14,935 nt of DNA. Source: Dehalococcoidia bacterium UBA6495 (lineage in GTDB: Bacteria > Chloroflexota > Dehalococcoidia > Lucifugimonadales > UBA826). The notes under the pieces were generated by a model. The model made no database searches. It was not told where the DNA came from and saw only the letters and a list, made by a program, of their open reading frames with translations. Both the position numbers and the translations under genes were made by a program. Each line of letters starts with the position of its first letter. The first letter of the stretch is position 1. The stretch covers positions 1-14,935 of the forward strand of contig DJMH01000102.1 of NCBI GenBank assembly GCA_002435305.1. Reading direction: 5' to 3'. Positions 6,796 to 14,935 of this stretch are shown piece by piece.

Positions 6796-6853
6796 ATTTT
6801 TACTCCTACCAAATTCAGAAAAGGACGCAATCCATCACATCGCAAGCCAAAGG

Positions 6854-6881
6854 ATTTTACCTCAATGGTCAACTCAGTCAA
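6854..6881 (-). promoter_or_regulatory. Candidate sigma70-type promoter for the minus-strand gene run
   Basis: On the minus strand, TTGACT (6881-6876) and TAAAAT (6859-6854) are separated by 16 bp, near the -35/-10 consensus. The start codon is at 6795, giving a leader of about 50 nt that contains the TAGGAG ribosome binding site. The site lies in the 142-bp divergent region (6796-6937), where promoters for both directions are expected. No equally good + strand promoter was found there. Confidence 0.5.
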
Positions 6882-6937
6882 TCATCTGATATAAGGTAGC
6901 AAGTTGGTAAAGAATTATAGAATCAACCAGTGAAATA

Positions 6938-9900
6938 ATGAGTAAAAAAAACCTAAAATCTTTATTGACTAAGAGTCCTGAAAAAACATATTGGTTGGCT
7001 TTGATACTAATACTATCCATCGCCTCCCTTTTGCGCTTTAATGGCATAAATTGGGACCAGGGCTTTGGTTTTACTCCCCACCCTGATGAACGGGCCATTT
7101 TGATGAAAGTTTGGGAAATTGAGTTCCCTTCACTTTCGAACCTTTCAATATTATTTGACCGCTCAGCAAGCACCTGGAACCCCCATTGGTTCCCTTACGG
7201 AAGTTTACCAATTTATTTGTTAGAGATCCTTCAATCAATTTGGGGAGCGCTTACTGGATCTGAGATATTTGATCCTAGAAGTATGGCCAGGTCTCTTTCT
7301 ACCTTGGCTGACCTTGGGACCATAGCTGGAACCGCACTTTTGGCAAGGGTATGTTTTGGTAATCGAGTTAGCCTTCTGGCATCTTTATTGGTGTCATTTT
7401 CTGTTATACACATTCAGTTATCGAATTTTTTTGCTTTTGACACTTTTGTATCTCTCTTTGCTGTATGGACTCTATTTTTCCTTTATCGAGTTGCCCAAAA
7501 AGGCAGGCTTCGAGACTCTGTGATAGCCGGGATATTGATTGGGTTAGGTTTAGCATCAAAGATAAGTTTTTTTCCAATTCTAGGTGTGTTCTTGTTCTCC
7601 CACGTGATAGGTTCCATTTCCTATTACTTCGAACCGAAAAAGATTCTATTCCCGATATCCATCGCAATTAAAAACCTAGGTGTAGGCCTACTACTAGGGT
7701 TAATTGCTTTCGTATTGGCCGAGCCCTACGCAATTCTTGATTGGAACCAATTTATTGCGGACACTACAGAACAATCGGAAATGGTAAGGAGAATCAGGGA
7801 TTATCCATATACAAGGCAATACATAGACACCACTCCTTACTTGTACCAAATCACTCAATTAGGTCGATGGGGACTAGGATGGCCGCTTACGATAATAGGT
7901 CTGATAGGAGCGATTTCGGCCCTGGTATGTAAAAGACACTGGGCCTTAGGAACGTTCACAGTGGCAACAATGTTCGCCTGCGGCCTTTTATTAACCTTAT
8001 CGAATTCAATCCTGATGATTTTGGTTGCCTCTGGCCTTGCATTTTTCATCTTAATAATCAACTTTTTATTAAGGGGGTCCAAGTCGTTAGAGACCACACT
8101 AATTCTTTCTTGGGTAATTCCTTATGCTCTCATCGTTGGCAGCTTTGAAGTTAAATTCACAAGATATTTACTACCAATAATCCCATTGTTGGTAATACTT
8201 GGGAGCGCTTTCTTAGTACAGCTAACACGTAGCCCCCAAAATTCCATCAAAAAGTTAGGATACCTTGGGTCTATTTTAGTCATATTTTCCACCATTACAT
8301 TTGGGTTAGCCTTCCAAAATATATATGCCACACCACATCCTGGGGTCGCAGCCTCCGATTGGATAAACCAAAACGTACCACTCAACTCTTCCTTACTAAA
8401 AGAACATTGGGAAGAAAGCCTTCCCAGTTTGGAAAAATACAATGTCCGTGAGCTTCCGATATACGACCCAGATACCCCCCCCAAATTAAATAAAATGTCG
8501 GAATCCCTATCAGAAACGGATTATTTAATAATTTTCAGTAATCGCCTCTACGGAACAGTCACCCGAATTCCAGAACGTTACCCTCTTATGAGCGGATACT
8601 ACAACGCTTTATTCTCGGGGGATTTAGGATTTCAACCTGTTCATATAGAAAATTCTTATATGTCTTTTGCAAACATCGAAATTTATGAAGATTCTTTTTC
8701 CAGGCCTAACTTACCATCTGTAGATAAACCAATTTTTCCCAGAGACAGGATAAGTATTAATGGTGGTTTTGCAGACGAAAGTTTTTCAGTATATGACCAC
8801 CCTAAAATAATCATTTTTTTTAATTCTGAAAAACTAGAACCTACTAGATTAAAAACCATCATAGAACAAAAATCGATGGATTTTATATCTGTTAATCGAG
8901 AGAAAGCCGTTCCCGCCAGCAAAGAAAATACAGCCAGTTTGATGATGTCGGAATCGACTAAAGCAAGTCAAGAGAAAGGTGGCACCTGGTCTAATATCAT
9001 TCACACTGATTCTACATCAAACCGGTACCCCATCTTTTTTTGGATAGCCTGTTTGACACTTATTTCATTAATTTCATTTCCTATTGGCTATCTTATGTTT
9101 TCCACATTTGACGACAAAGGATTCTTGTTTGCGAAAACATTGGGCTTACTAATGGTGTGCTTTACAGCCTGGATTTTATCTAGTCTGCACATAATGAGAT
9201 TTGGTCAATCGTCTCTCTGGTTCGGCATAGCATTGGTATCTACGATTTCAATATGTATAACAATTAAAAAATATCGGGAAATTTTCAAATATATCTCAGC
9301 GAATTGGTCAAAAATAATAAGTCTGGAAATCCTGTTCCTCGGCTCTTTTTTAGCATTTACTCTTATCCGAATGATGAACCCTGACCTCTGGCACCCTTAC
9401 AGGGGCGGGGAAAAACCAATGGATATGGCCTACCTCAATGCGGTGCTTAAATCAACCTATATGCCTCCATATGACCCGTGGTTTTCAGGAGGATACTTGA
9501 ATTACTACTACTGGGGTCAGTTTATCGTAGCCTCTTTGATCCATCTGACCGGAATTACGACAGAAGTAGCTTATAACCTAGCGATCGCGACTTTCTTCGC
9601 TTTAACCACCTGTTCTGTGTATTCAATAGGAAGGAACATTCTTTCCAGAAAGAAAAATCCGAACAAAATCAGCCCTGTGATAGCTGGATTATTTTCTATC
9701 CTTTTCGTATGTGTTTTGGGTAATCTTGATGGGCTTTACCAAGTTTGGGATTCTATAAGATATGGATCCAATATTTTTACAGATTTTGACTACTGGAGAA
9801 GTAGTCGAATGATGCAGCCCGACCCACCTGGACATGAAATTACAGAGTTCCCTTTCTTTACATTCCTTTTTTCAGACCTTCATGCCCACTTAATTTCCAT

Positions 9901-11347
9901 ACCATTTACCCTTCTAGTAATGGGCTTAGCCCTACAAATAACGCGCAATGATTTCGGTAATATATGGTGGAAATCCTTGCCATCCTTGTCAGTATTAGGC
10001 CTGTCTGTAGGATGCTTGGCGGCCATAAACACGTGGGACGTACCTATTTATACAGTTATAGCTATGGGGTCTTTATTGATAGCTGAACTCAGACAAATAG
10101 GAGGATTAAATTCTTTAGTATTTTTTAGGGTGATTTGGAAATCTGCATATGTACTAACCATAGCTTACTTTTCCTTCCTTCCTTATCATCTTAATTCGAT
10201 AACTTTTTTCAATTGGATAGAAAAAACAACAAATACCACGACGTTTTCCCAATTTATATCAATAAACGGTTTATTTTTGGCCATAGCCTTCTCTTGGTGC
10301 CTTTATTCCGTGTTTCCATTCATAGCTCACCAAAACGTGATTCGATTTTCGGCTAAACATCTAACAGAAAGGATATACAGTTCCCACCCCAAGTTTCTTG
10401 CTTTGATCTTGATTACTGTCTTGCTCTTCGGATATCTCATAGTCGCATTGTCATCCGGAATGTTGGGAGGCGCTATTCCTCTATCTATGCTGATGATATT
10501 CGTATTAGTTAGTTACTGTTTCTTGGAATTTAAGAACTCCAAATCTTCCTACTCTGATTCGTTTTTTCCTTGCCTGCTTGCCATCGGGGCTTTCTCAGTG
10601 GTGATAGGTGTAGATATCTGGAGAATTGAAGGCGATATCGACAGGATGAATACAGTATTTAAGTTTTATCTGCATGTTTGGATTATTCTGGGTATAGCGG
10701 CAGCCTACTTCTTATACCAATTAATTACACAAATGTCCTTTTCACTTAAATCGACTCTCTCATACTGCTGGGTCGTTTTTATCTTTCTACTTATATCAAG
10801 CAGCCTGATTTATACAATGTTTGGAACGGTTGATAGATTACAAGATCGTTTCTACAAATCAGTAACAACATTTACTCTTGATGGATATGAATTCGTCAGA
10901 GATGGCATTTATAGGGATGAAAATGGTGACGTAAGTTTATCCGCCGATATGGCAGCAATCCGTTGGATTAGAGATAACATTGAAGGATCCCCAGTAATTT
11001 TGGAAGGTGTAACTCCGACTTATCGGTGGGGAAGCAGAATCTCAATCCATACTGGCCTTCCAACAGTCGTTGGATGGGAATGGCATCAACAACAACAAAG
11101 GTGGGAATATCGCAATGAAATAAACTCCCGAATGGCCGATGTAAATGCTATTTACACCACGCCTGGCTTTGAGTTAGCAGGGAATCTCATAGACAAATAT
11201 GGAGTCAAATATATAGTGATAGGAGAGGTTGAAAAACTGTATTATCCTGACAGTGGATTAAGAAAGATATATGAAGGTCTAGATGGGAAACTCGAGAAAA
11301 TATATGAAGCCGATGGGGTTATTATCATGAAGGTGCGGGATTTATAA
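6938..11347 (+). CDS. Giant GT39-like / DUF2298 (Chlor_Arch_YYY) polytopic membrane fusion protein, putative GT-C glycosyltransferase
   Basis: This is a 1469-aa integral membrane protein with two related membrane halves. The N-terminal half (about 18-460) resembles dolichyl-phosphate-mannose mannosyltransferase/GT39 enzymes: a first membrane segment (18-33), then a loop with WDQGFGF and HPDE (48-51), where GT-C enzymes carry their catalytic acidic residues, then many hydrophobic helices. A mainly soluble segment follows (about 462-697), including SFSVYDHPK. The C-terminal half, with a first helix at about 699-721, is DUF2298: RGGEKPMD (822-829), GGYLNYYYWGQ with the YYY at 856-858, then more helices and a soluble tail with GLPTVVGWEWHQQQQR ending at 1388. 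The family occurs mainly in Chloroflexota and archaea and lacks a firm function; lipid-linked sugar transfer to the cell envelope is inferred. The ATG is preceded only by a weak ribosome binding site. It is divergent from the esterase operon. Confidence 0.9.
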   Translation: MSKKNLKSLLTKSPEKTYWLALILILSIASLLRFNGINWDQGFGFTPHPDERAILMKVWEIEFPSLSNLSILFDRSASTWNPHWFPYGSLPIYLLEILQSIWGALTGSEIFDPRSMARSLSTLADLGTIAGTALLARVCFGNRVSLLASLLVSFSVIHIQLSNFFAFDTFVSLFAVWTLFFLYRVAQKGRLRDSVIAGILIGLGLASKISFFPILGVFLFSHVIGSISYYFEPKKILFPISIAIKNLGVGLLLGLIAFVLAEPYAILDWNQFIADTTEQSEMVRRIRDYPYTRQYIDTTPYLYQITQLGRWGLGWPLTIIGLIGAISALVCKRHWALGTFTVATMFACGLLLTLSNSILMILVASGLAFFILIINFLLRGSKSLETTLILSWVIPYALIVGSFEVKFTRYLLPIIPLLVILGSAFLVQLTRSPQNSIKKLGYLGSILVIFSTITFGLAFQNIYATPHPGVAASDWINQNVPLNSSLLKEHWEESLPSLEKYNVRELPIYDPDTPPKLNKMSESLSETDYLIIFSNRLYGTVTRIPERYPLMSGYYNALFSGDLGFQPVHIENSYMSFANIEIYEDSFSRPNLPSVDKPIFPRDRISINGGFADESFSVYDHPKIIIFFNSEKLEPTRLKTIIEQKSMDFISVNREKAVPASKENTASLMMSESTKASQEKGGTWSNIIHTDSTSNRYPIFFWIACLTLISLISFPIGYLMFSTFDDKGFLFAKTLGLLMVCFTAWILSSLHIMRFGQSSLWFGIALVSTISICITIKKYREIFKYISANWSKIISLEILFLGSFLAFTLIRMMNPDLWHPYRGGEKPMDMAYLNAVLKSTYMPPYDPWFSGGYLNYYYWGQFIVASLIHLTGITTEVAYNLAIATFFALTTCSVYSIGRNILSRKKNPNKISPVIAGLFSILFVCVLGNLDGLYQVWDSIRYGSNIFTDFDYWRSSRMMQPDPPGHEITEFPFFTFLFSDLHAHLISIPFTLLVMGLALQITRNDFGNIWWKSLPSLSVLGLSVGCLAAINTWDVPIYTVIAMGSLLIAELRQIGGLNSLVFFRVIWKSAYVLTIAYFSFLPYHLNSITFFNWIEKTTNTTTFSQFISINGLFLAIAFSWCLYSVFPFIAHQNVIRFSAKHLTERIYSSHPKFLALILITVLLFGYLIVALSSGMLGGAIPLSMLMIFVLVSYCFLEFKNSKSSYSDSFFPCLLAIGAFSVVIGVDIWRIEGDIDRMNTVFKFYLHVWIILGIAAAYFLYQLITQMSFSLKSTLSYCWVVFIFLLISSSLIYTMFGTVDRLQDRFYKSVTTFTLDGYEFVRDGIYRDENGDVSLSADMAAIRWIRDNIEGSPVILEGVTPTYRWGSRISIHTGLPTVVGWEWHQQQQRWEYRNEINSRMADVNAIYTTPGFELAGNLIDKYGVKYIVIGEVEKLYYPDSGLRKIYEGLDGKLEKIYEADGVIIMKVRDL

Positions 11348-11407
11348 CAAATTTGTGATTGCCAATTTGGGATCCATTCCGCCACTTTTTGAACTAGACC
11401 TCTAAGT

Positions 11408-11436
11408 TTGACACCCCTTACATACATATGGACAAT
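11408..11436 (+). promoter_or_regulatory. Candidate sigma70 promoter for the CoA-transferase pair
   Basis: A perfect -35 hexamer TTGACA (11408-11413) is followed after exactly 17 bp by GACAAT (11431-11436), a near-consensus -10. It lies in the 125-bp gap after the membrane protein gene. The predicted leader before the ATG at 11473 is about 30 nt and contains no good Shine-Dalgarno sequence. The two CoA-transferase genes, and probably the glycosidase-like gene after them, could form a separate transcript from here. Confidence 0.6.
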
Positions 11437-11472
11437 GGCACTTACTATTTAGCTAGAGTTTATATCTGAAAT

Positions 11473-12693
11473 ATGCCTTATGGTGCCCTTGAAGAAATCA
11501 TAGTTTTGGACCTGTCAGACAGGTTGGCTGCCTCCTTTTGTGCAAAAACATTAGGATTGTATGGATGTGAGGTGGTCAAAGTAGAGCCACTCAGTGGGGA
11601 CCCACTCAGAAAATGGACCAACAGTAACCCAGGTAATCAGAGTGGTGACAGTCCACTGTTCCTCCATCTAAATGCCGGGAAAAAAAGCATCACCATAAAT
11701 TTAGATGACCCAAAGGGCCAAAGTATTTTGGCCGCTTTGATGAAAGTTTGCGACGTCGTAGTCGAAACCCAGAAACCAGGACATTTAGACAAAATTGGGC
11801 TGGCATACAATCAAATTAAAAAATCCAACCCGTCGATTATTTTCACCTCAATTACACCTTACGGCCAAACAGGACCATACAAAAACTTTCACTATGATGA
11901 ATTAACCTTGTTTGCTATGACAGGGGCTATGTATAGAGAGGGTTTACCTGATAGAGAACCTCTCCGATACTCGGGTGAAATAGCCCAATATTTCGCAGGT
12001 AACGCCGCCGCCGCCGCCACTACAGCGGCTCTATTTAAGAGAACCCTTACTGGTCATGGAGACTGGTTAGATATTTCCATACAAGAGTGTATGGCCGGTC
12101 ACCCCCACCAAATTGGAAGAAGATCACCATTTATATATGCTGGCGAACCTGATCCAAGATCGCAACCGAGAACCTCGGCGTCTGGTGCCCGTGAACCATA
12201 TGCCGTGGGAACTTTTCGATGTAAAGATGGATATTTTAGTTTTCTTCCTTTAGGTCCGAGGATGTGGCCAAATATAGCCAAAATGATTAACAGAGAAGAT
12301 CTGATGGCAGATCCGAAATATAATGACACCATCAAGAGATCAGAAAATAGGGAAAATTTAGAAGCTATATTCCAAGCTTGGGTGGACGATAAAACGAGGG
12401 AAGAAATTTTTCAAGCCGTCCAAGCCGCTGGAGTTCCCGGATCACCAATCCTCCAGCCTGAAGAAGTTCACAAAAACGAACAATTTCAGGCTAGAGGATT
12501 TTTTCAAAATGTGGATCATCCGAACGGACAAACTCTACGCATGACGGGCGATCCTTTCCGATTTTCAAATGCACCCACCTCATCAATTAAAGCCGCTCCT
12601 AAACTCAGCCAAAATACAAATGAAGTTCTTAGGAAACTATTAGAATTATCTGATGACCAAATAGAAATACTTGCCATGGAAAATATCATATGA
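11473..12693 (+). CDS. Family III CoA-transferase (CaiB/BaiF), catalytic Asp position occupied by Gln
   Basis: This 406-aa protein belongs to the family III CoA-transferases (CaiB/BaiF, formyl-CoA transferase, alpha-methylacyl-CoA racemase relatives), which move CoA between carboxylic acids as interlocked dimers. Landmarks are VLDLSDRLAASFCAKTLG (11-28), GCEVVKVEPLSGDPLR (31-46), the KSITINLDDPKGQ block (71-83), SITPYGQTGPY (126-136) and TGHGDWLDIS (193-202). Aligned with the downstream paralogue, the active-site Asp position is Gln172 in EIAQYFAG; 28 residues separate this position from the following LD/ID Asp in both proteins. Loss of the nucleophile suggests this subunit is inactive alone or works as part of a heteromer (inference). 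A (GCC)5 run encodes Ala178-182. The last codons overlap the next start (ATGA), so the two are translationally coupled. The substrate is unknown. Confidence 0.9.
   Translation: MPYGALEEIIVLDLSDRLAASFCAKTLGLYGCEVVKVEPLSGDPLRKWTNSNPGNQSGDSPLFLHLNAGKKSITINLDDPKGQSILAALMKVCDVVVETQKPGHLDKIGLAYNQIKKSNPSIIFTSITPYGQTGPYKNFHYDELTLFAMTGAMYREGLPDREPLRYSGEIAQYFAGNAAAAATTAALFKRTLTGHGDWLDISIQECMAGHPHQIGRRSPFIYAGEPDPRSQPRTSASGAREPYAVGTFRCKDGYFSFLPLGPRMWPNIAKMINREDLMADPKYNDTIKRSENRENLEAIFQAWVDDKTREEIFQAVQAAGVPGSPILQPEEVHKNEQFQARGFFQNVDHPNGQTLRMTGDPFRFSNAPTSSIKAAPKLSQNTNEVLRKLLELSDDQIEILAMENII
12004..12018 (+). repeat. Short in-frame GCC trinucleotide run
   Basis: Five consecutive GCC codons encode Ala178-182, within the helix that follows the catalytic-residue position of the first CoA-transferase. 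Gain or loss of a unit would keep the frame. It is notable as a G+C-rich run in A+T-leaning DNA but is probably only codon chance in an Ala-rich helix. Confidence 0.7.
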
Positions 12694-14003
12694 ATTCAGA
12701 AGTGAGTCAGCCCCTATCTTCAATAAGAGCCCTCGAACTGTCTGAAATATGGGCTGGACCGTTTTGTGGATGTCTACTTGGTGACATGGGAGCCGAGGTA
12801 ATCAAAATTGAATCTATTCAGAGAATCGGAAGAGGACCAATAAATCCTCCCGCCAACGCAGGAGGATATCCCAATGCCGACCCAGGGAAGGAGCCGTGGA
12901 ATCGACAGTCAAATTTCAACGCTATAAATCGAAACAAAAAAAGCCTCACTCTGGACCTGAAAACCCGTCAGGGATTAAATTCTTTCAAAGATTTGGTTTC
13001 GCAAAGTGATGTTGTTTTCTGCAATTATTCACGTACAGTAATGGAAAATTTTGGACTCAGCTATGAACAGGTCAGAAAGATAAAACCCGATATCATCTAC
13101 ATGTTGATGCCAGGCTATGGAAATGACGGTCCTTACGCCAACTACCGCAGTATGGGAATGGCAATAGACGCAATTACAGGACACTCCTTTTTAAGAGGAT
13201 ATCCTGATAGGGACCACTCTTCTAATTCACTGGTTCATCATCCGGATGCTGTGGCAGCTATAAACGGGGTAATGGCCCTTGCTTCAGCTTTGGTATATAG
13301 AGCAAAGACAGGGAAAGGCCAATTCATAGATTTGTCGCAAGCCGAGTCGTTTATGACCCATCTCGGAGAAATATACCTTGAGAATCAAATGACATCGTCA
13401 ATAAGAACACGAAGAGGTAATCGTCATCCAGATTTTGCCCCTCAGGGGGTATATAAATGTTCTGGAGACGATAATTGGATAGCAATAAGTATCAAAACAG
13501 ACGAAGAATGGTCTGAACTTAAAACAATTATTGCAGATGACACATTAGAGGACACAGATCTCGATTCTGTGGAAACCCGACTTCAAAACCATGATCACCT
13601 TGATAATGTGATAAATGAATGGACTTCTACCCTAGATAGGTATGATGCGTTAGCACTTCTGCAAGCTGCAAATATAAGCTCTGGAGTTGTTATAGATTGC
13701 GGTGCAGATTCATATGCAGACCCTCATTTAAACGAAAGGGACTTTTTCCAAATAGTTGACCATCCAGCTGCAGGTCTCTACCCCATGAGTGGGCCAATAT
13801 TTAAGTTCGAAAGCGACCAAGGACGAATAACTCACAACCCAGCACCTTGTCTTGGTCAAGATAACGAACACATATTAGAAGAACTACTTGGGTACAGCAG
13901 AGACACGATAAATAAATTTGAAACCGAAGAAATAGTTGGTACCGTACCATTGCCTGGCTCAGATATGGGCGGGTCCCGAAGAGTAGCAAAGCAAAGAGAA
14001 TAG
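12690..14003 (+). CDS. Family III CoA-transferase (CaiB/BaiF) with catalytic Asp present
   Basis: This 437-aa family III CoA-transferase is paralogous to the protein encoded just upstream. The N-terminal CoA-binding region reads LELSEIWAGPFCGCLLGDMG (15-34) then AEVIKIES. KKSLTLDLKTRQG (83-95) and MPGYGNDGPYA (140-150) follow. The conserved active-site Asp, which forms acyl-glutamyl/aspartyl-type anhydride intermediates in this family, is Asp186 in HHPDAVAA. TGKGQFIDLSQAE (207-219) completes the signature. The start ATG overlaps the previous stop by 4 bp (ATGA), so the two products are probably made in equal amounts. The pairing recalls two-subunit family III transferases such as BbsEF (succinyl-CoA:benzylsuccinate CoA-transferase), but the substrate here is not identifiable. 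It is slightly longer than the family norm, with an extra C-terminal tail of about 25 residues rich in Gly, Ser and Arg. Confidence 0.92.
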   Translation: MNSEVSQPLSSIRALELSEIWAGPFCGCLLGDMGAEVIKIESIQRIGRGPINPPANAGGYPNADPGKEPWNRQSNFNAINRNKKSLTLDLKTRQGLNSFKDLVSQSDVVFCNYSRTVMENFGLSYEQVRKIKPDIIYMLMPGYGNDGPYANYRSMGMAIDAITGHSFLRGYPDRDHSSNSLVHHPDAVAAINGVMALASALVYRAKTGKGQFIDLSQAESFMTHLGEIYLENQMTSSIRTRRGNRHPDFAPQGVYKCSGDDNWIAISIKTDEEWSELKTIIADDTLEDTDLDSVETRLQNHDHLDNVINEWTSTLDRYDALALLQAANISSGVVIDCGADSYADPHLNERDFFQIVDHPAAGLYPMSGPIFKFESDQGRITHNPAPCLGQDNEHILEELLGYSRDTINKFETEEIVGTVPLPGSDMGGSRRVAKQRE

Positions 14004-14020
14004 CAAGGATTAAGCAAAGT

Positions 14021-14935
14021 ATGACCCGGGTATCCATTCGTGGTAAAAAATGGTTGATAGATGGCGTACATACCTATCGAGGCATTACCTACCAAGGTAT
14101 CAATATAGAAGGTTTATTACTAAATGCAAGAATGGTGAACGCAATCTTTGACGATGACAATCCCTACACGCGTCATCTTTGGAAATACCCTGATACAGCC
14201 GAATGGAACCCAGACAGGAACACCATCGAATTTATCAGTATGTTGCCTGAATACAAAAGAAAAGGATTGACAGCCGTCACAGTTAACTTACAAGGGGGAG
14301 CACCCTTTGGGTATTACCGACTGAATCAATTCAGGGAATTTATGAAAGAGTGGGGAATGTCAGGAAAAGATTCAGAAATATGGGAAGGGCTGCCATCCCC
14401 TGAATCTCAACCGTGGAATAGTTCGGGTTTCAATCCTGACGGCAGCTTAAAGCCTGAATACATTCGCAGGCTCAGCAAAATAATCGAAGAGACTGATAAA
14501 TTATCGATGGTGCTTATTCTAGGTTTATTTTATTTCGGACAAGATGAAAGAATTAGAGACGAATCATCAGTGAAATCGGCGGTTCAAAATACCTGTGAGT
14601 GGATCCTAACCAGTGGATATGAGAACGTTGTGATAGAAATCAATAACGAATGCAGTGTCCCAAAATATGAACACGAAATTCTCCAACCTCATAGAGTTCA
14701 TGAACTCATAGATTTGGTAAAATCCATCCAATACGATTCGACAAGAATATTAGTTGGCACCAGCTACGGCGGGAATACTATCCCTGAGAACAATGTGGTT
14801 AAGTCATCCGATTTTATCCTCATGCACGGAAACGGTGTTATTGATCCCAAAAGAATTTCAGAAATGGTAGAGGAAACCAGGAAGCTTACAGAGTGGCATG
14901 ATATGCCCATCTTATTCAATGAAGACGACCATTTT
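14021..14935 (+). CDS. TIM-barrel glycoside-hydrolase-like protein, 3' end cut off by the window
   Basis: This is an open reading frame of 305 codons running off the right edge. It begins MTRVSIRGKKWLIDG, a short beta-rich lead-in (residues 1-15), followed by GLLLNARMVNAIFDD and DNPYTRHLWKYPDT. The body looks like a clan GH-A TIM barrel: LTAVTVNLQGG (83-93), MVLILGLFYFGQ (163-174), VVIEINNE (203-210) and MPILFNEDDHF (295-305). Glu210 in the Asn-Glu pair would be the acid/base and Glu301 the nucleophile by family logic. No signal peptide is visible, suggesting a cytoplasmic enzyme acting on small glycosides. The start is ATG 14021, 17 bp after the CoA-transferase stop, with AAGGA about 11 nt upstream, a slightly long spacing. 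It is probably part of the same transcript. The exact glycosidase family is uncertain. Confidence 0.78.
   Translation, partial: MTRVSIRGKKWLIDGVHTYRGITYQGINIEGLLLNARMVNAIFDDDNPYTRHLWKYPDTAEWNPDRNTIEFISMLPEYKRKGLTAVTVNLQGGAPFGYYRLNQFREFMKEWGMSGKDSEIWEGLPSPESQPWNSSGFNPDGSLKPEYIRRLSKIIEETDKLSMVLILGLFYFGQDERIRDESSVKSAVQNTCEWILTSGYENVVIEINNECSVPKYEHEILQPHRVHELIDLVKSIQYDSTRILVGTSYGGNTIPENNVVKSSDFILMHGNGVIDPKRISEMVEETRKLTEWHDMPILFNEDDHF

Noticed and set aside
11348..11373. CAAATT ... AATTTG inverted repeat after the membrane protein gene as a terminator
   Set aside because: The stem is only 6 bp of mostly A-T pairs with a 10-nt loop and is followed by GGGATCC, not a T-run.
12004..12018. (GCC)5 run as a phase-variable microsatellite
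   Set aside because: It is a trinucleotide repeat inside a helix, so slippage would not shift the frame, and five units is within chance for an Ala-rich segment.

Overview
The window is a moderately A+T-rich bacterial segment, densely packed with intact genes. It suggests an uncultured marine-type Chloroflexota (SAR202 or another Dehalococcoidia-like lineage). This is inferred from gene content: a giant GT39-DUF2298 ('Chlor_Arch_YYY') membrane protein, paired family III CoA-transferases, an LLM-class flavin oxidoreductase, an arylsulfotransferase-like propeller protein and acetyl-xylan-esterase-like hydrolases. No rRNA, tRNA, CRISPR array, insertion sequence or phage gene was seen.

Layout. 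Positions 1-1146 (+) hold a PfkB sugar kinase of KDG-kinase type followed by a 60-aa zinc-ribbon protein. Positions 1169-6795 (-) form a run of six genes, in transcription order: acetyl-xylan-esterase-like hydrolase, a catalytically degenerate paralogue of it, LLM oxidoreductase, two-domain sulfurtransferase, ASST-like protein and ThuA-like protein. A 142-bp divergent intergenic region follows. Then on + come the 1469-aa membrane protein (6938-11347), two family III CoA-transferases joined by an ATGA overlap (11473-14003), and a TIM-barrel glycosidase-like protein cut by the right edge (14021-14935).

The main discovery is in the sulfurtransferase. A conventional reading stops at a TGA (3200-3202, - strand) after 239 residues, exactly where the family has its catalytic cysteine. 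Reading through the TGA in the same frame gives 41 more residues that are unmistakably the rest of the second rhodanese domain, then TAA at 3074-3076. The total of 281 residues is the normal length for this family. Two nucleotides after the UGA begins a long hairpin (3156-3198), capped by a 7-bp G+C-rich stem and a GGC loop lying 17 nt from the UGA. That is the expected layout of a bacterial SECIS element. The simplest reading is a selenoprotein sulfurtransferase with selenocysteine as its nucleophile; a TGC/TGT-to-TGA nonsense mutation is the main alternative.

Together the genes look like a catabolic accessory region for carbohydrate and organic-acid or organosulfur substrates: sugar-acid phosphorylation, ester hydrolysis, flavin-dependent oxidation, sulfur or sulfuryl transfer, CoA transfer and glycoside cleavage, plus an envelope glycosyltransferase-like protein. 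Specific substrates cannot be read from the sequence.
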